DNA from: Halobacteriales archaeon YIM A00010
Lineage (GTDB): Archaea; Halobacteriota; Halobacteria; Halobacteriales; Haloarculaceae
DNA length: 64,000 nucleotides
Assembly (NCBI GenBank): GCA_025041175.1
Contig: JAKCFJ010000001.1
Coordinates: forward strand, 2,063,526-2,127,525
Direction of reading: 5' to 3'
Each line of letters opens with the position of its first letter. The stretch's first letter is position 1. The notes under the pieces are model-generated. The model was not told the origin of the DNA and ran no database searches. It saw nothing but the letters and a program-made list of their open reading frames with translations. Shown here piece by piece: positions 24,266 to 32,627 of the stretch. Position numbers and translations under genes: made by a program.

Positions 24266-26311
24266 TCAGTTCGGATTCGGGTCCCCTATGCTACGCTTCT
24301 CAGACGAGGGCGTACCAGTAAGCTCTTTGAGTCGATCCACTAGTGATCCCTTCGTGGCATCGTTCGTAAGTGCGATCGCAAGAACCTCACTGAGATCGGA
24401 GACCGGAACGATATCAATCATCTCGTTATATTCATCTTCGATCATCACATCCTGCTCGTTCATAGCCGGAATGATGACTGTGTCGCATCCGGTCTTAGCA
24501 GCTGTCTCAATTTTGTGAGTGACGCCACCAACCGGAAGAACAGTTCCTTGAACCGATAACGAGCCGGTCATTGCAACCGACTGGTCGACCGGGACCTCCT
24601 CCATCGCTGAAATCACTGCCGTTGCAACCGTGATCGAGGCTGACGGGCCGTCTACCTCTATTCCCTGGTTAATGAACTGAATGTGGAGATCCTTGTCTGT
24701 GATATCTTCTTTAGAATATTTTTTAATAATTGCTGAAACATTCTGAACGGCTTCTTCTGCCATGTCTTGAAGCTGTCCCGTTGCGATGACTCGGCCAGGT
24801 CCCATTGAATCCGTGATTTCAGCCATCACGGGCATCACGATGCCAGAGTCCCTGTTCATTACAGCAAGGCCATTGACGCGGCCAACGTCCCCGCCATCAA
24901 CGGTTCCGAGTTCGTACTCCTCTCGACGCTCGACGATACTGTCCGCGAGCTGTTGTTCGATGGATCGCGAGCGACCTTTCGCCTCGAGGACGTGCTCGCG
25001 CCGCGTGAACTCCGTCTCCTCGGCGCGGGCGATGTCGCCGGCGACCCGGACGAGCCCACCGAGCGTCCGGAGTTCGAGCGTTAGATGCCCTTTCCGGCCG
25101 GCCCGGCGGCGGGCCTCGAGGATCATCTCCTCGGCGGCGTCGCGGGTGAAATGGGGCAGCCGGCCGTCTTTTTTGACCTCCTGGGCGATGAAGCGGGCGT
25201 ACTTGCGCCGCATTTCGGGCGTGTCCTCGATGGTGTCGTCCATGTACACCTCGTACCCATACCCTTTGATCCGGTTTCTGAGCGCGGGGTGCATGTTCTC
25301 CATCGCATCGAGGTTCCCGGCCGCGACCATGATGAAGTCCGTCGGGACGGGTTCGGTCTGGACCATCGCGCCCGAGGACCGATCGGATTGGCCCGTGATC
25401 GAGAACTCGCCCTCCTGAATCGCGGTCATCAGCTTCTGCTGGGACCGGATGTCGAGGGTGTTGATCTCGTCGACGAACAACACGCCCTTGTTGGATTTGT
25501 GGATCGCACCCGGTTCGACCCGGTCGTGGCTCGGCGTCTCCATCCCCCCCGACTGGAACGGGTCGTGACGCACGTCACCGAGCAGCGCACCCGCGTGGGC
25601 GCCCGTCGCGTCCTCGAAGGGGGCGGTCTGTTTGTCGGCGTTGTTCACGAGCAGATTCGGGATCATCGCGTCGCTCCCACGACTGCTGTACCGGAACAGA
25701 AAGTAGATGACACCCGCAGCCAGAATCCCCAGCAGGAACTGCCCCCGGATGAGCGCATAGCCAAAGACGACCAGAATGAGGATCCACATGAGGAACGACC
25801 GCATCTGATTGTGCTTTCTGGCCTCCTCTTTGTGGGCGTCGATGATCTGGTCGCCCTTCCCTGCTGGCACCGTCCGGATCTTCGGCTCGTTCCCGTCGTC
25901 GGGGTTGTGATACACCAGGATGTCCTGGAGCTCCTCCCGTGGGAGGAGCTGACTCATCGCCTTCGCGAGCATCGACTTGCCCGTCCCGGGCGACCCGATC
26001 ATCATCACGTGGCGGCGCTGCTTGGCCGCCTTCAAGACGATATCACGGGCCCGATCCTGCCCGATCACCTGATCGACGAGCCGCTCAGGCACCTCGATGT
26101 CGGCGGTCGTGTCGACCTGTAGCCCGCCGAGGAGTTCACCCGTCGCGTCGTCGTCGATCTGGTCGTCATCGATCTGCTCCTTACCAAGTTGCTCATTGTC
26201 GAAGAAGTCGCTCGTCTCACAACGTTCCCGTGCACCGGTCAGCGTCCCCCGAACGAATCGGTTTTCACCATCGGCTGACTCATATCGGAACTCACTATCA
26301 GCACCAGGCAT
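24266..26311 (-). CDS. lonB: Membrane-anchored LonB-type ATP-dependent protease
   Basis: The 681-residue protein has an AAA+ domain with Walker A GSPGTGKS near residue 107, two membrane helices inserted near 172-210 (FLMWILILVVFGYAL), Walker B GVLFVDEIN near 270, and a C-terminal Lon protease domain with Ser in DGPSASI near 557 and Lys in GGVTHKIE near 600, the Ser-Lys dyad. It degrades unfolded and regulatory proteins at the membrane; in Haloferax LonB is essential. The first ~50 codons and the last third are clearly AT-richer than the middle, so the gene looks compositionally mosaic. ATG 26311 is preferred over an ATG at 26338. Confidence 0.93.
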   Translation of the reverse strand: MPGADSEFRYESADGENRFVRGTLTGARERCETSDFFDNEQLGKEQIDDDQIDDDATGELLGGLQVDTTADIEVPERLVDQVIGQDRARDIVLKAAKQRRHVMMIGSPGTGKSMLAKAMSQLLPREELQDILVYHNPDDGNEPKIRTVPAGKGDQIIDAHKEEARKHNQMRSFLMWILILVVFGYALIRGQFLLGILAAGVIYFLFRYSSRGSDAMIPNLLVNNADKQTAPFEDATGAHAGALLGDVRHDPFQSGGMETPSHDRVEPGAIHKSNKGVLFVDEINTLDIRSQQKLMTAIQEGEFSITGQSDRSSGAMVQTEPVPTDFIMVAAGNLDAMENMHPALRNRIKGYGYEVYMDDTIEDTPEMRRKYARFIAQEVKKDGRLPHFTRDAAEEMILEARRRAGRKGHLTLELRTLGGLVRVAGDIARAEETEFTRREHVLEAKGRSRSIEQQLADSIVERREEYELGTVDGGDVGRVNGLAVMNRDSGIVMPVMAEITDSMGPGRVIATGQLQDMAEEAVQNVSAIIKKYSKEDITDKDLHIQFINQGIEVDGPSASITVATAVISAMEEVPVDQSVAMTGSLSVQGTVLPVGGVTHKIETAAKTGCDTVIIPAMNEQDVMIEDEYNEMIDIVPVSDLSEVLAIALTNDATKGSLVDRLKELTGTPSSEKRSIGDPNPN

Positions 26312-26419
26312 GGTTACCCTGTCACTGGAGCAAAACATAGTATTTCCGTGAAATCCAGTTCTGTTCTATATTCTACATAAATCCAAAAAGTATGTCACAT
26401 GGGTCAACGGAGTACCGGT

Positions 26420-26800
26420 ATGAGCAGCGACAATCGAACGGCGGTGGCTGCGGATGCGTTGACCGCTCTTGCGAATGAACATCGTATTGAGATTCTCCGA
26501 GTGCTTGCTGACGCTGACGAACCACTTGCGTTCTCCGATCTCCGGAAATCTGTCGGGATGTACGATACTGGTCGGTTCAACTATCACCTCACGGAACTCT
26601 GCGGGCGGTTCGTCCGCACTACCGACAGCGGGTATGAACTGGGTCACGCCGGCGAACGAGTGGTACTCGCAGCCGCTGGTCTCGATTCAGACGGTGCAAA
26701 AGCACTTGCCGAGCAGGCAACCACAGATGGCAATAAGTGTCCCGTCTGCGGTGAGGAGGACTGTGGACGGATGATTCACGTCCATCTTTCTGGAATCTGA
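26420..26800 (+). CDS. ArsR-like winged-helix regulator with C-terminal zinc motif
   Basis: The 126-residue protein has an HTH domain (about 10-90; ALTALANEHRIEILRVLADAD, then a recognition helix in DTGRFNYHLTEL) and ends in CPVCGEEDCGRMIHVH, a likely metal-binding tail. Such small regulators are frequent in haloarchaea. The gene is divergent from lonB, and the shared 108 bp contain the promoters of both, so it may control lonB or itself. The start is the ATG at 26420. Confidence 0.8.
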   Translation: MSSDNRTAVAADALTALANEHRIEILRVLADADEPLAFSDLRKSVGMYDTGRFNYHLTELCGRFVRTTDSGYELGHAGERVVLAAAGLDSDGAKALAEQATTDGNKCPVCGEEDCGRMIHVHLSGI

Positions 26801-26908
26801 ATTAGTCCGCATCCGCTCGTGTCGCTTGATCTGCCATGATTCCGTAGTACTCTGGCATCGGACACTGCCTGTTTGGCCGACTCCGTCTCCTCAGCCGCCG
26901 GATCAGAC
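26776..26908 (-). pseudogene. HEPN toxin remnant (N-terminal part)
   Basis: On the minus strand, directly after the nucleotidyltransferase remnant, a frame reads SDPAAEETESAKQAVSDARVL and then RNHG, the first helix of haloarchaeal HEPN proteins. It lacks a start codon where ATG is expected and runs out without the catalytic RX4-6H helix. With the fragment at 26904 it forms the debris of a second MntA/HepT pair. Confidence 0.55.
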
Positions 26909-27056
26909 GTACGTTTGTCCCTCTTCGAAGACGTTCCTGATGAAGGGATGGTCCTTTCGGGCGTTAAACCGGTCGACAGTTTGGGTTTGCACGGAGATGA
27001 ACACGCCGTGGTCGAATCCCACTTCGTTCGCCAGATCACCGTGGCAACTCCCCTCC
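26904..27056 (-). pseudogene. MntA-type nucleotidyltransferase remnant (C-terminal half)
   Basis: The minus-strand frame reads DLANEVGFDHGVFISVQTQT and then FNARKDHPFIRNVFEEG before its stop at 26904. It aligns without gaps to the last 48 residues of the intact protein at 20745 (DLAFDIGLEHGVVISFHLKT, NFEARKEFPFLQNVRREG). The catalytic N-terminal half is missing, cut exactly at the 3' end of the radical SAM gene. Confidence 0.75.
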
Positions 27057-28049
27057 TCACGCCAACGGCGTCCGCTCGACGACGGTGCCGTTCACCGTCG
27101 GATACTGCTCGACGACTTCGCCGCGGCCGGCGTCGCCCTCCTCGATCAGTTCTTCGAGCAGCCACCACGCGAGTTCGACGTGCTCGGATTTCACGGTGTA
27201 GAACTCTTCGGGCACGCCGAGCACTTGCAGCTCCGATTCGGACAGCCACGTTTTGCCGTAGACGAGCGTGCCGTCGTCGGTCACCTCGTCGAACGGCCGG
27301 CGGACGTTGCGCGCCATCCGTTTCAGCCGGTTGCGGTGTTGGGCGGCGTCTTTGAACACGCTGGTGCAGAAGTACACCCGCTCGTGGTCGCCCATCACGT
27401 CTAGCACGTCGTGGCTCCCCTCGACGGCGCTCATGTGGCCCTCTCGGAGTTCGAAGCCCTGCTCTTTCATCCGCTGGGCGTTGCCGTCGCTCATTTCGAA
27501 CTCGTTGATGTTACAGAACTCGGCCGCCCCTTCATCGAGAAGCTCCAGAAACTCCGGTTCGGCCCGGATTCCGGGGATCTCGAACGCCGGTGTGAGTCCC
27601 TCCTCGCGGGCGGTGTAGAGGATCTCCTCCCACTCGGTGCCGTGGAGATCGCCCCACAGTTCGAGGGGCGGATGGAACCGGATTTCGTCCAGACCGGCGT
27701 CGGCGAGCCGGCGCATGTTCTCCCGACCGCCGGTGATCCCGGTGTACAGGTGGGTGTGGTGGTCCGCGCCGAACTCGTCTTTCAACAGCGATAGATACCG
27801 GCAGGTCCGGTCCATGGCCTCCTGTGGCTCGCCGCCGGTGATCGAGGTACCCAGTGCGTCCATACGCTTTGCCTCGCGGATCACGTCCTCGTCGGACTCG
27901 ACGAGGCGCTCGTTTGCGTACACGTCCGTGACGTTCTTGCGGTTCTCCCCGAGCGGACAGTAAAAACAGTCGCGCTGATCACAGTAGCCGTAGACGAACA
28001 ACACCATCTTGCCCCCCTCGGCGCACTGTTCACAGCCCTTCGAAATCAT
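27057..28049 (-). CDS. Radical SAM protein
   Basis: The 330-residue protein binds an iron-sulfur cluster and S-adenosylmethionine at its N-terminus. The cysteines are in YCDQRDCFYC (Cys 23, 28, 31), spaced CX4CX2C instead of the canonical CX3CX2C, and preceded by another pair, CEQC (6 and 9). SITGGEP near 68 is the usual GGE motif. It is likely a cytosolic enzyme related to pyruvate-formate-lyase-activating or twitch-type radical SAM proteins; the reaction is unknown. Immediately downstream lies a broken MNT gene, and its last 69 bases recur at 21890. Confidence 0.85.
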   Translation of the reverse strand: MISKGCEQCAEGGKMVLFVYGYCDQRDCFYCPLGENRKNVTDVYANERLVESDEDVIREAKRMDALGTSITGGEPQEAMDRTCRYLSLLKDEFGADHHTHLYTGITGGRENMRRLADAGLDEIRFHPPLELWGDLHGTEWEEILYTAREEGLTPAFEIPGIRAEPEFLELLDEGAAEFCNINEFEMSDGNAQRMKEQGFELREGHMSAVEGSHDVLDVMGDHERVYFCTSVFKDAAQHRNRLKRMARNVRRPFDEVTDDGTLVYGKTWLSESELQVLGVPEEFYTVKSEHVELAWWLLEELIEEGDAGRGEVVEQYPTVNGTVVERTPLA

Positions 28050-28122
28050 TCGTTACGTCCGGTACTCCATCGAGCGGGAAAAGTCGTGTGTTCTCTCGTC
28101 CGGTTCGGTGGTTTAGAAACGC

Positions 28123-28140
28123 CTACGCCGTTCGGCGTAG
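28123..28140 (-). terminator. Perfect hairpin between two minus-strand genes
   Basis: CTACGCCG, a 2-base loop and CGGCGTAG form an 8-bp perfect stem 4 bp past the stop of the gene ending at 28144. It probably terminates that gene pair. Downstream on the minus strand is a short AT-rich run. Confidence 0.5.
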
Positions 28141-28143
28141 ATA

Positions 28144-28578
28144 TCAATCGTTCCAGAGATTGGTGATCCGCTGTTCGATGCTGTCGAGGACGAGTGGGAG
28201 GACGTCCCGATAATCGGCAGGCCAGGAGGCGTCATCACCGGGAGTCGGAGCCGTTGGTGGCGGATGAAAGTGATCGCGCGTGTTGTGGGGGTTGGGATGG
28301 CAATCCCAGCGACGCTCCCAGTCGCTGTCCGTGTGTACTTCCCGGTAGTGGATCTTGAAATCGTCGTTGGTGTACCACCGAATCAAGAGCCGTGCTTCCT
28401 CCACTGTTTCGGGATAATACGTCGCGGCCATCGTGACGCGGAGGGCGAGATGGCCATTGACATCAGTGATAGCAGTTCGTTCTATCTGCTGTGTGCTCGC
28501 AAGCCTGGTCTGCAGGAACTCCAAGATCGGACGATCGGTGGGAGAAGGACTACTTCCATCGCCAGTCGGTGGCACCAT
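28144..28578 (-). CDS. TumE-like (DUF6516-type) candidate toxin
   Basis: The 144-residue protein has a beta-rich core with IRWYTNDDFKIHYREVHTDS and then WERRWDCHPNPHNTRDHFHP, a pattern of Trp, Asp and clustered His that matches the DUF6516/TumE family of putative toxins, as I recall it. It begins 2 bp after the stop of an HTH gene on the same strand. Toxin-antitoxin function is inferred from that pairing and from the family; the target is unknown. The gene is followed by a strong hairpin. Confidence 0.6.
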   Translation of the reverse strand: MVPPTGDGSSPSPTDRPILEFLQTRLASTQQIERTAITDVNGHLALRVTMAATYYPETVEEARLLIRWYTNDDFKIHYREVHTDSDWERRWDCHPNPHNTRDHFHPPPTAPTPGDDASWPADYRDVLPLVLDSIEQRITNLWND

Positions 28579-28580
28579 TG

Positions 28581-29117
28581 CTATCCGGAGATCTGTTCGT
28601 GGTCGGTGGCACCGGTTCGTTGTTGGCGCGCTTGTTCGTACCGGCGGCGCTCTTGGCGGGCAGTTTCCCAGTCACCGAGATCACTGTACACCTCATCGAT
28701 CGTCACGTTGTCCGCCTCAGCCAAGGCATCGACTGCTGCGGGAGTCGGAGCGTCGTATCTGCGTTCATACGTCGAGATCGTCTCCGTCAACTCTCGTACC
28801 CGCTGCTGGAGTTCCTCAAGCGAATGCTCGGAAGCGAGCTGGTTGACATGCCGCCACTCGAAGTACGCATCGTTGCGCTCGTAGGTGCTTGGGTGGCCGT
28901 CGTGGTGGGTTACGACACCGAGTTCTGCAAACCAGTTCAGGTATTTGCGGGCAGTTTTCGGATCACACTCCACGCGCTCTGCGATCGTTCCTACTGTGGA
29001 CGGCTCGCGGGTCTGAAGGACCACACCATAAACCTGCTGTTCAACGTCCTCACCACTGAACACCGCTTCGAATGGAGGAGGTCCGGTCTCTGTGTCTGAA
29101 TTAGTCATAGTTGACAT
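28581..29117 (-). CDS. HTH transcriptional regulator, candidate antitoxin of the downstream gene
   Basis: The 178-residue protein has a winged-helix domain (about 25-75; YGVVLQTREPSTVGTIAERVECDPKTARKYL) and a long coiled coil (about 95-175) rich in Glu and Arg that could dimerise or bind a partner. It is the first gene of a two-gene unit, with the TumE-like gene starting 2 bp after it. The family is common in haloarchaea (DUF7342-like, from memory). An ATG at 29108 is an equally possible start. Confidence 0.75.
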   Translation of the reverse strand: MSTMTNSDTETGPPPFEAVFSGEDVEQQVYGVVLQTREPSTVGTIAERVECDPKTARKYLNWFAELGVVTHHDGHPSTYERNDAYFEWRHVNQLASEHSLEELQQRVRELTETISTYERRYDAPTPAAVDALAEADNVTIDEVYSDLGDWETARQERRRYEQARQQRTGATDHEQISG

Positions 29118-29217
29118 TAGAGACAGAAGAATATAATCCTTTCTTTGGGAATTATTTCCAGTTAGAGCGTGGAGACGAACAGGAGAATAACTTCCTCATC
29201 CCTGACCGAGCCGTTGG

Positions 29218-29814
29218 TTACCGTTCGTACGTCGCTGTGAGCGTGGTCACTCCCCTGCGTTCGTTCTCCATGGCCGATTCGAGATCGCCCCGCGTTGCCC
29301 CCGGTTCGAGGTCGAGCACCGCGTTCAGCGAGTACAAGGTGAACTCGTAGGTGTGGGTCTCACCCTCATTCGGGGGACAAGGACCGGCGTATCCGACCTC
29401 GTCCGCGCTGTTGGTGCCCTGCGCGATCGGTCCGCTCGGATCGTCCTCGGGAAATCCGGGATCGGTCCCGCGTTCGGACGGAGAGACCGTGGGGCGCTGT
29501 GGAATCCCCTCTGGAAGCGTTCTCGTATTCGGCGGGATGTTCCAGACGAGCCAGTGGTCGTACGGTTCCGGACCGGGCGCGTCGAGGTCGTCCACGATGA
29601 GGGCAAGCGATTCCGTTTCACGAGAAACGTCGGAGATCTCGATCTCGGGAGAGCTACCGCCCCCATCGCAGGTGTGCTGCGCGGGGATCGTTCCCTCCAA
29701 GAACGAGGGGGCAAACAGACTCGCAGCGGTGGTTTCCTCGTTCGTCTCGGCCGAACAGCCGGCAAGCACCGTCATCGTTGCAACCGTGCCGAGCACCTGA
29801 CGCCTCGTTCGCAT
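29218..29814 (-). CDS. Secreted YbhB/YbcL (PEBP)-family lipoprotein
   Basis: The 198-residue protein starts with a Tat-type signal MRTRRQVLGTVATMTVLAGC, whose lipobox gives a lipid-anchored extracellular protein. The body is a PEBP domain: DGGGSSPEIEISDV, then DLDAPGPEPYDHWLVWNIPP and GYAGPCPP, the ligand-pocket motifs. Prokaryotic members have no proven reaction; animal relatives bind phosphatidylethanolamine or inhibit kinases. The ATG at 29814 is chosen since it starts the twin-Arg signal. Confidence 0.88.
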   Translation of the reverse strand: MRTRRQVLGTVATMTVLAGCSAETNEETTAASLFAPSFLEGTIPAQHTCDGGGSSPEIEISDVSRETESLALIVDDLDAPGPEPYDHWLVWNIPPNTRTLPEGIPQRPTVSPSERGTDPGFPEDDPSGPIAQGTNSADEVGYAGPCPPNEGETHTYEFTLYSLNAVLDLEPGATRGDLESAMENERRGVTTLTATYER

Positions 29815-29952
29815 GGCTCGGTATGCGTTCGGTAGACGCATATACCCCCCGTTGTCGGGGCTCGGCTTCGTTCGGGGACGGGGTGCGTTCTACTCGTCGG
29901 GAAAGCAAGCGCCCGTTAAATTAGTTAGTCCAGGCCTTCGTAGCGTTAGGTG

Positions 29953-31044
29953 ATGTTGGTGGTCCTGTGTGTCGACCTTGACAACGATCTCGGACGCAAG
30001 ACCGGGCGACAGACGCCGGTCATCGGACGCGAGTCCGTCGAGGGTGCAGCCGTCGCGCTCGCCACTGCCGACCCGGAGGACTCGGACGTCAACGTGTTGT
30101 TCGAGGGCGTCCATCTCCACGACGATATCGACGACGAGACCGTCGAGGTGGCGGCCGTCACCGGCACGAACGGGAGTGATGTGGCCGCCAATCGGGCCGT
30201 CGGAGAGGAGATCGATACTGTCCTCGCCTCCCTCTCGACCGGTGAGGATGTCCACGCGATCGTGGTCACTGACGGCGCACAAGACGAGAGCGTCATCCCG
30301 GTCATCCGCTCGCGCGTTCCCATTGACAGCGTTCGTCGCGTCGTCGTCCGACAGGCCCAGGACCTCGAATCGATGTACTACACCATCAAGCAGGTTCTCG
30401 CCGATCCGGAGACGCGCGGTACCATCCTGGTTCCGCTCGGCGTGCTGTTGCTCGTCTATCCGCTCATGGAGATCGCTCGGTTCTTCCAACTCCCCAGCGC
30501 GACGTTCGGCGCGGTGAGCGGGTTGCTCGGTGGCTACCTCCTCGTTCGGGGGATGGGTCTCGACCGCACGCTCGACGCCGCTGTCGAACGCGTCCGAACG
30601 GGGCTGTACACCGGCCGGGTGACGCTCGTGACCTACGTCGTCGCGGCCGCCCTGATCGTGATCGGCGGCGTCAGCGGCGTCGAAACGCTGGCGGAACGGC
30701 CGGGAACCGAGGTTCTCGAGACGGGAGCTGCGCTCGTGTACGGCTCGGTCCACTGGCTCGCCGCTGCCGGCATCACGGCGAGCCTCGGCCACGTTACCGA
30801 CGAGTATCTTCGGGAACGATTCCGGTGGCGTCACCTCAACGCACCGTTTTACGTGCTCGCTATCGCGGCCGTCCTCTACAGCGTGAGCGCGTTCGTGCTC
30901 GAAAACGTCTCCCTCTCGACGCTTGCGATCGTTCTCACTGCGAGCACGCTGCTCGGCGTGTTCAGCACGCTCGCCTTTGCCATCGCCGAATCGCGCTTTG
31001 CCTCCGATCCGAAAGCGACCGACCGGCGAGACACCTCCCCGTGA
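29953..31044 (+). CDS. DUF373-family membrane protein
   Basis: The 363-residue protein has a soluble N-terminal domain (about 1-150) with LCVDLDNDLGRKTG and VVTDGAQDESVIPVI, followed by six to seven membrane helices. This is the archaeal DUF373 family, conserved but without known function; the N-terminal domain resembles nucleotide-binding sugar or divalent-metal sensing folds. A GTG one codon earlier is an alternative start. It converges on a small membrane protein gene, with 3 bp between stops. Confidence 0.88.
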   Translation: MLVVLCVDLDNDLGRKTGRQTPVIGRESVEGAAVALATADPEDSDVNVLFEGVHLHDDIDDETVEVAAVTGTNGSDVAANRAVGEEIDTVLASLSTGEDVHAIVVTDGAQDESVIPVIRSRVPIDSVRRVVVRQAQDLESMYYTIKQVLADPETRGTILVPLGVLLLVYPLMEIARFFQLPSATFGAVSGLLGGYLLVRGMGLDRTLDAAVERVRTGLYTGRVTLVTYVVAAALIVIGGVSGVETLAERPGTEVLETGAALVYGSVHWLAAAGITASLGHVTDEYLRERFRWRHLNAPFYVLAIAAVLYSVSAFVLENVSLSTLAIVLTASTLLGVFSTLAFAIAESRFASDPKATDRRDTSP

Positions 31045-31047
31045 CGC

Positions 31048-31422
31048 TCACTCGCCACCCCTCCCGGACGATCGGGCGGTCCCCATCTCGCAACCGATGC
31101 CCCAGAGCGCGATCCCGGAGCTGAAAAAGAGCCACCAGAGCGCGATCCTGAGATCCGGGGCAATTCCGAGATCTCCGTGCATCCCGAACAGCGGCACGCC
31201 CGCTACCACCACGGCGAACGCCGGTTGTGGCCAGCCCGAGCGTTCGCGCATCGTCTCGCGGTGGCGGTACAACAGCCATCCGGCAGCGCCCGATACAGCC
31301 CCTAACACGACGGCCAGCTGGAGGTTCCAGAAGCCATCGGTGTACAACAACGCTGTGGGAACGCACGCACCGACCAGCCCGGCCAACGCCGCTTGTGGTG
31401 TTCTCACAAGTAATAGTTGCAT
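31048..31422 (-). CDS. Small membrane protein
   Basis: The 124-residue protein has four hydrophobic segments (near 10-30, 33-52, 66-84 and 88-108) and short polar loops, ending in a GSSGRGGE-like tail. No motif is recognised. It is convergent with the DUF373 gene. The upstream 365 bp hold no other gene. Confidence 0.65.
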   Translation of the reverse strand: MQLLLVRTPQAALAGLVGACVPTALLYTDGFWNLQLAVVLGAVSGAAGWLLYRHRETMRERSGWPQPAFAVVVAGVPLFGMHGDLGIAPDLRIALWWLFFSSGIALWGIGCEMGTARSSGRGGE

Positions 31423-31787
31423 TCACATCTTAAAATTCATTCATCCAAATGATCGGAGTCAGATAGTCGTATTTCCTGTGTGTTTGGATGGTTATTGATC
31501 AAAATTATTATACCTTACAGCATGTATTTCACCACTCCACCCCTGTGTCGAGATGCCGCAGAGAGGGCGAATACTCGCATATCCATCTCTCTGCTGGTGA
31601 ATCACGTACCGGTTCGTTTTCGTGTTTTGGGATCGTTTTCGTTGTCCGGCGTTTGTAGCGGGGATGTCTCGTAGTTACTATATCTAGAAAACACTAAAGA
31701 TAGAGCAGTTACTACCCCGGTGTAGATGGCATCGGAAGTACAAATAGTTAGACCGAACGGCTCTTGCGTACGAGTGGTGATCGGGTC
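31423..31787. other. Gene-free AT-rich interval
   Basis: The sequence is AT-rich with several TTATTAT-like runs that may hold promoters for the flanking divergent genes. No conserved frame, repeat or RNA could be identified. Confidence 0.5.
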
Positions 31788-32378
31788 GTGAACGTGAGCG
31801 CTGACGACCCGCGCTGTCCGGAGTGCGGTGAGCCTATCGGAATGACATCGGCCTACTGCATACATTGTTCGGCCGACCTGACCGAGGACCGCGAGCGGAC
31901 AGACACCAACGCAGACTGGGACCCCACGAGCAGGCCGTCGTCACCGCAAGCACCGAGTCCAACCGATGATACCGCCGATGGGTCGCTACTAGATCCGGAT
32001 GGACTACTGGATACGCTGTTGACCGTCGTAGTCGGTCTCATCGGCGGGGTCGTCATCGGCCTGTTCGTGTGGTTCGCTGTGACATCGGTAGTATCGTTCG
32101 GCTTGGGAACCGCGGTCGGTGTTCTCGTGTGGCTCGGCGCAACGGCGAAGCTCTTCCGGTGTCGAACCGTCCAAGAGGCGGTCTCGAAGGCCGCCTACGG
32201 CATCGCAATTGCTATGATGCTGGTCCCACTGATCGTGTTCAGTTCGACGTGGGACCCCGGCACTCGAGGCCAGGATTTCGTCATATTGGCGGTCATCTGT
32301 GCGGTCCCCGCCGCCATCGCTGGCGGCGTCGGATTCATCGCTGCGCGATTCGTCCCCGAGTCCGGTTCAGACGGGTAA
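31788..32378 (+). CDS. Zinc-ribbon membrane protein
   Basis: The 196-residue protein starts with a double CxxC zinc ribbon (CPECGEPIGMTSAYCIHC, residues 9-26), then an acidic Pro-rich linker and four membrane helices. This layout, a cytosolic ribbon tethered to a small membrane domain, is common in haloarchaea and of unknown function. GTG at 31788 is chosen as start because the zinc ribbon follows at once; a TTG upstream is weaker. Downstream lies debris around a MITE. Confidence 0.75.
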   Translation: MNVSADDPRCPECGEPIGMTSAYCIHCSADLTEDRERTDTNADWDPTSRPSSPQAPSPTDDTADGSLLDPDGLLDTLLTVVVGLIGGVVIGLFVWFAVTSVVSFGLGTAVGVLVWLGATAKLFRCRTVQEAVSKAAYGIAIAMMLVPLIVFSSTWDPGTRGQDFVILAVICAVPAAIAGGVGFIAARFVPESGSDG

Positions 32379-32408
32379 AACCGTATTGTGGCACGCGTTC
32401 CACGAGTG

Positions 32409-32529
32409 AATTGGTGACGTGCGAGACCACCGCGACCACGAGACGATCCCGATCTGGAAGCTCGCCGTGATCCAGGCTCACGCGGGACTCATCTGTCTGG
32501 ACTACCAGCAAACTCACCCCGACGAGTGA
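32409..32529 (+). pseudogene. C-terminal gene remnant ending in a MITE
   Basis: An open frame with no usable ATG reads DHRDHETIPIWKLAVIQAHAG and then LICLDYQQTHPDE, with protein-like composition, and its TGA stop coincides with the first bases of the MITE at 32527. The upstream part is missing. I do not recognise the family. Confidence 0.4.
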
Positions 32530-32627
32530 TACTGTCGGCCCTGCGGACGGATTGCGACGAACTATCCAGCTGCTGTCCGGCGGGTCACCAGCAGCCGATG
32601 TTCGACCACCTCTGTCTGGCAGTATAA
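32527..32627 (-). mobile_element. MITE family 1, degenerate copy
   Basis: The 101-bp element starts TGATACTGTCGGCC and ends TCTGTCTGGCAGTATAA, with the internal palindromic core ATCCAGCTGCTGTC still visible. More substitutions than in the other copies indicate an older insertion. It separates two gene remnants and is in the same orientation as the copy at 17573. Confidence 0.8.

Noticed and set aside
25085-26122. 345-codon open frame on the plus strand
   Set aside because: Antisense to the high-GC middle of lonB, with no domain pattern of its own.
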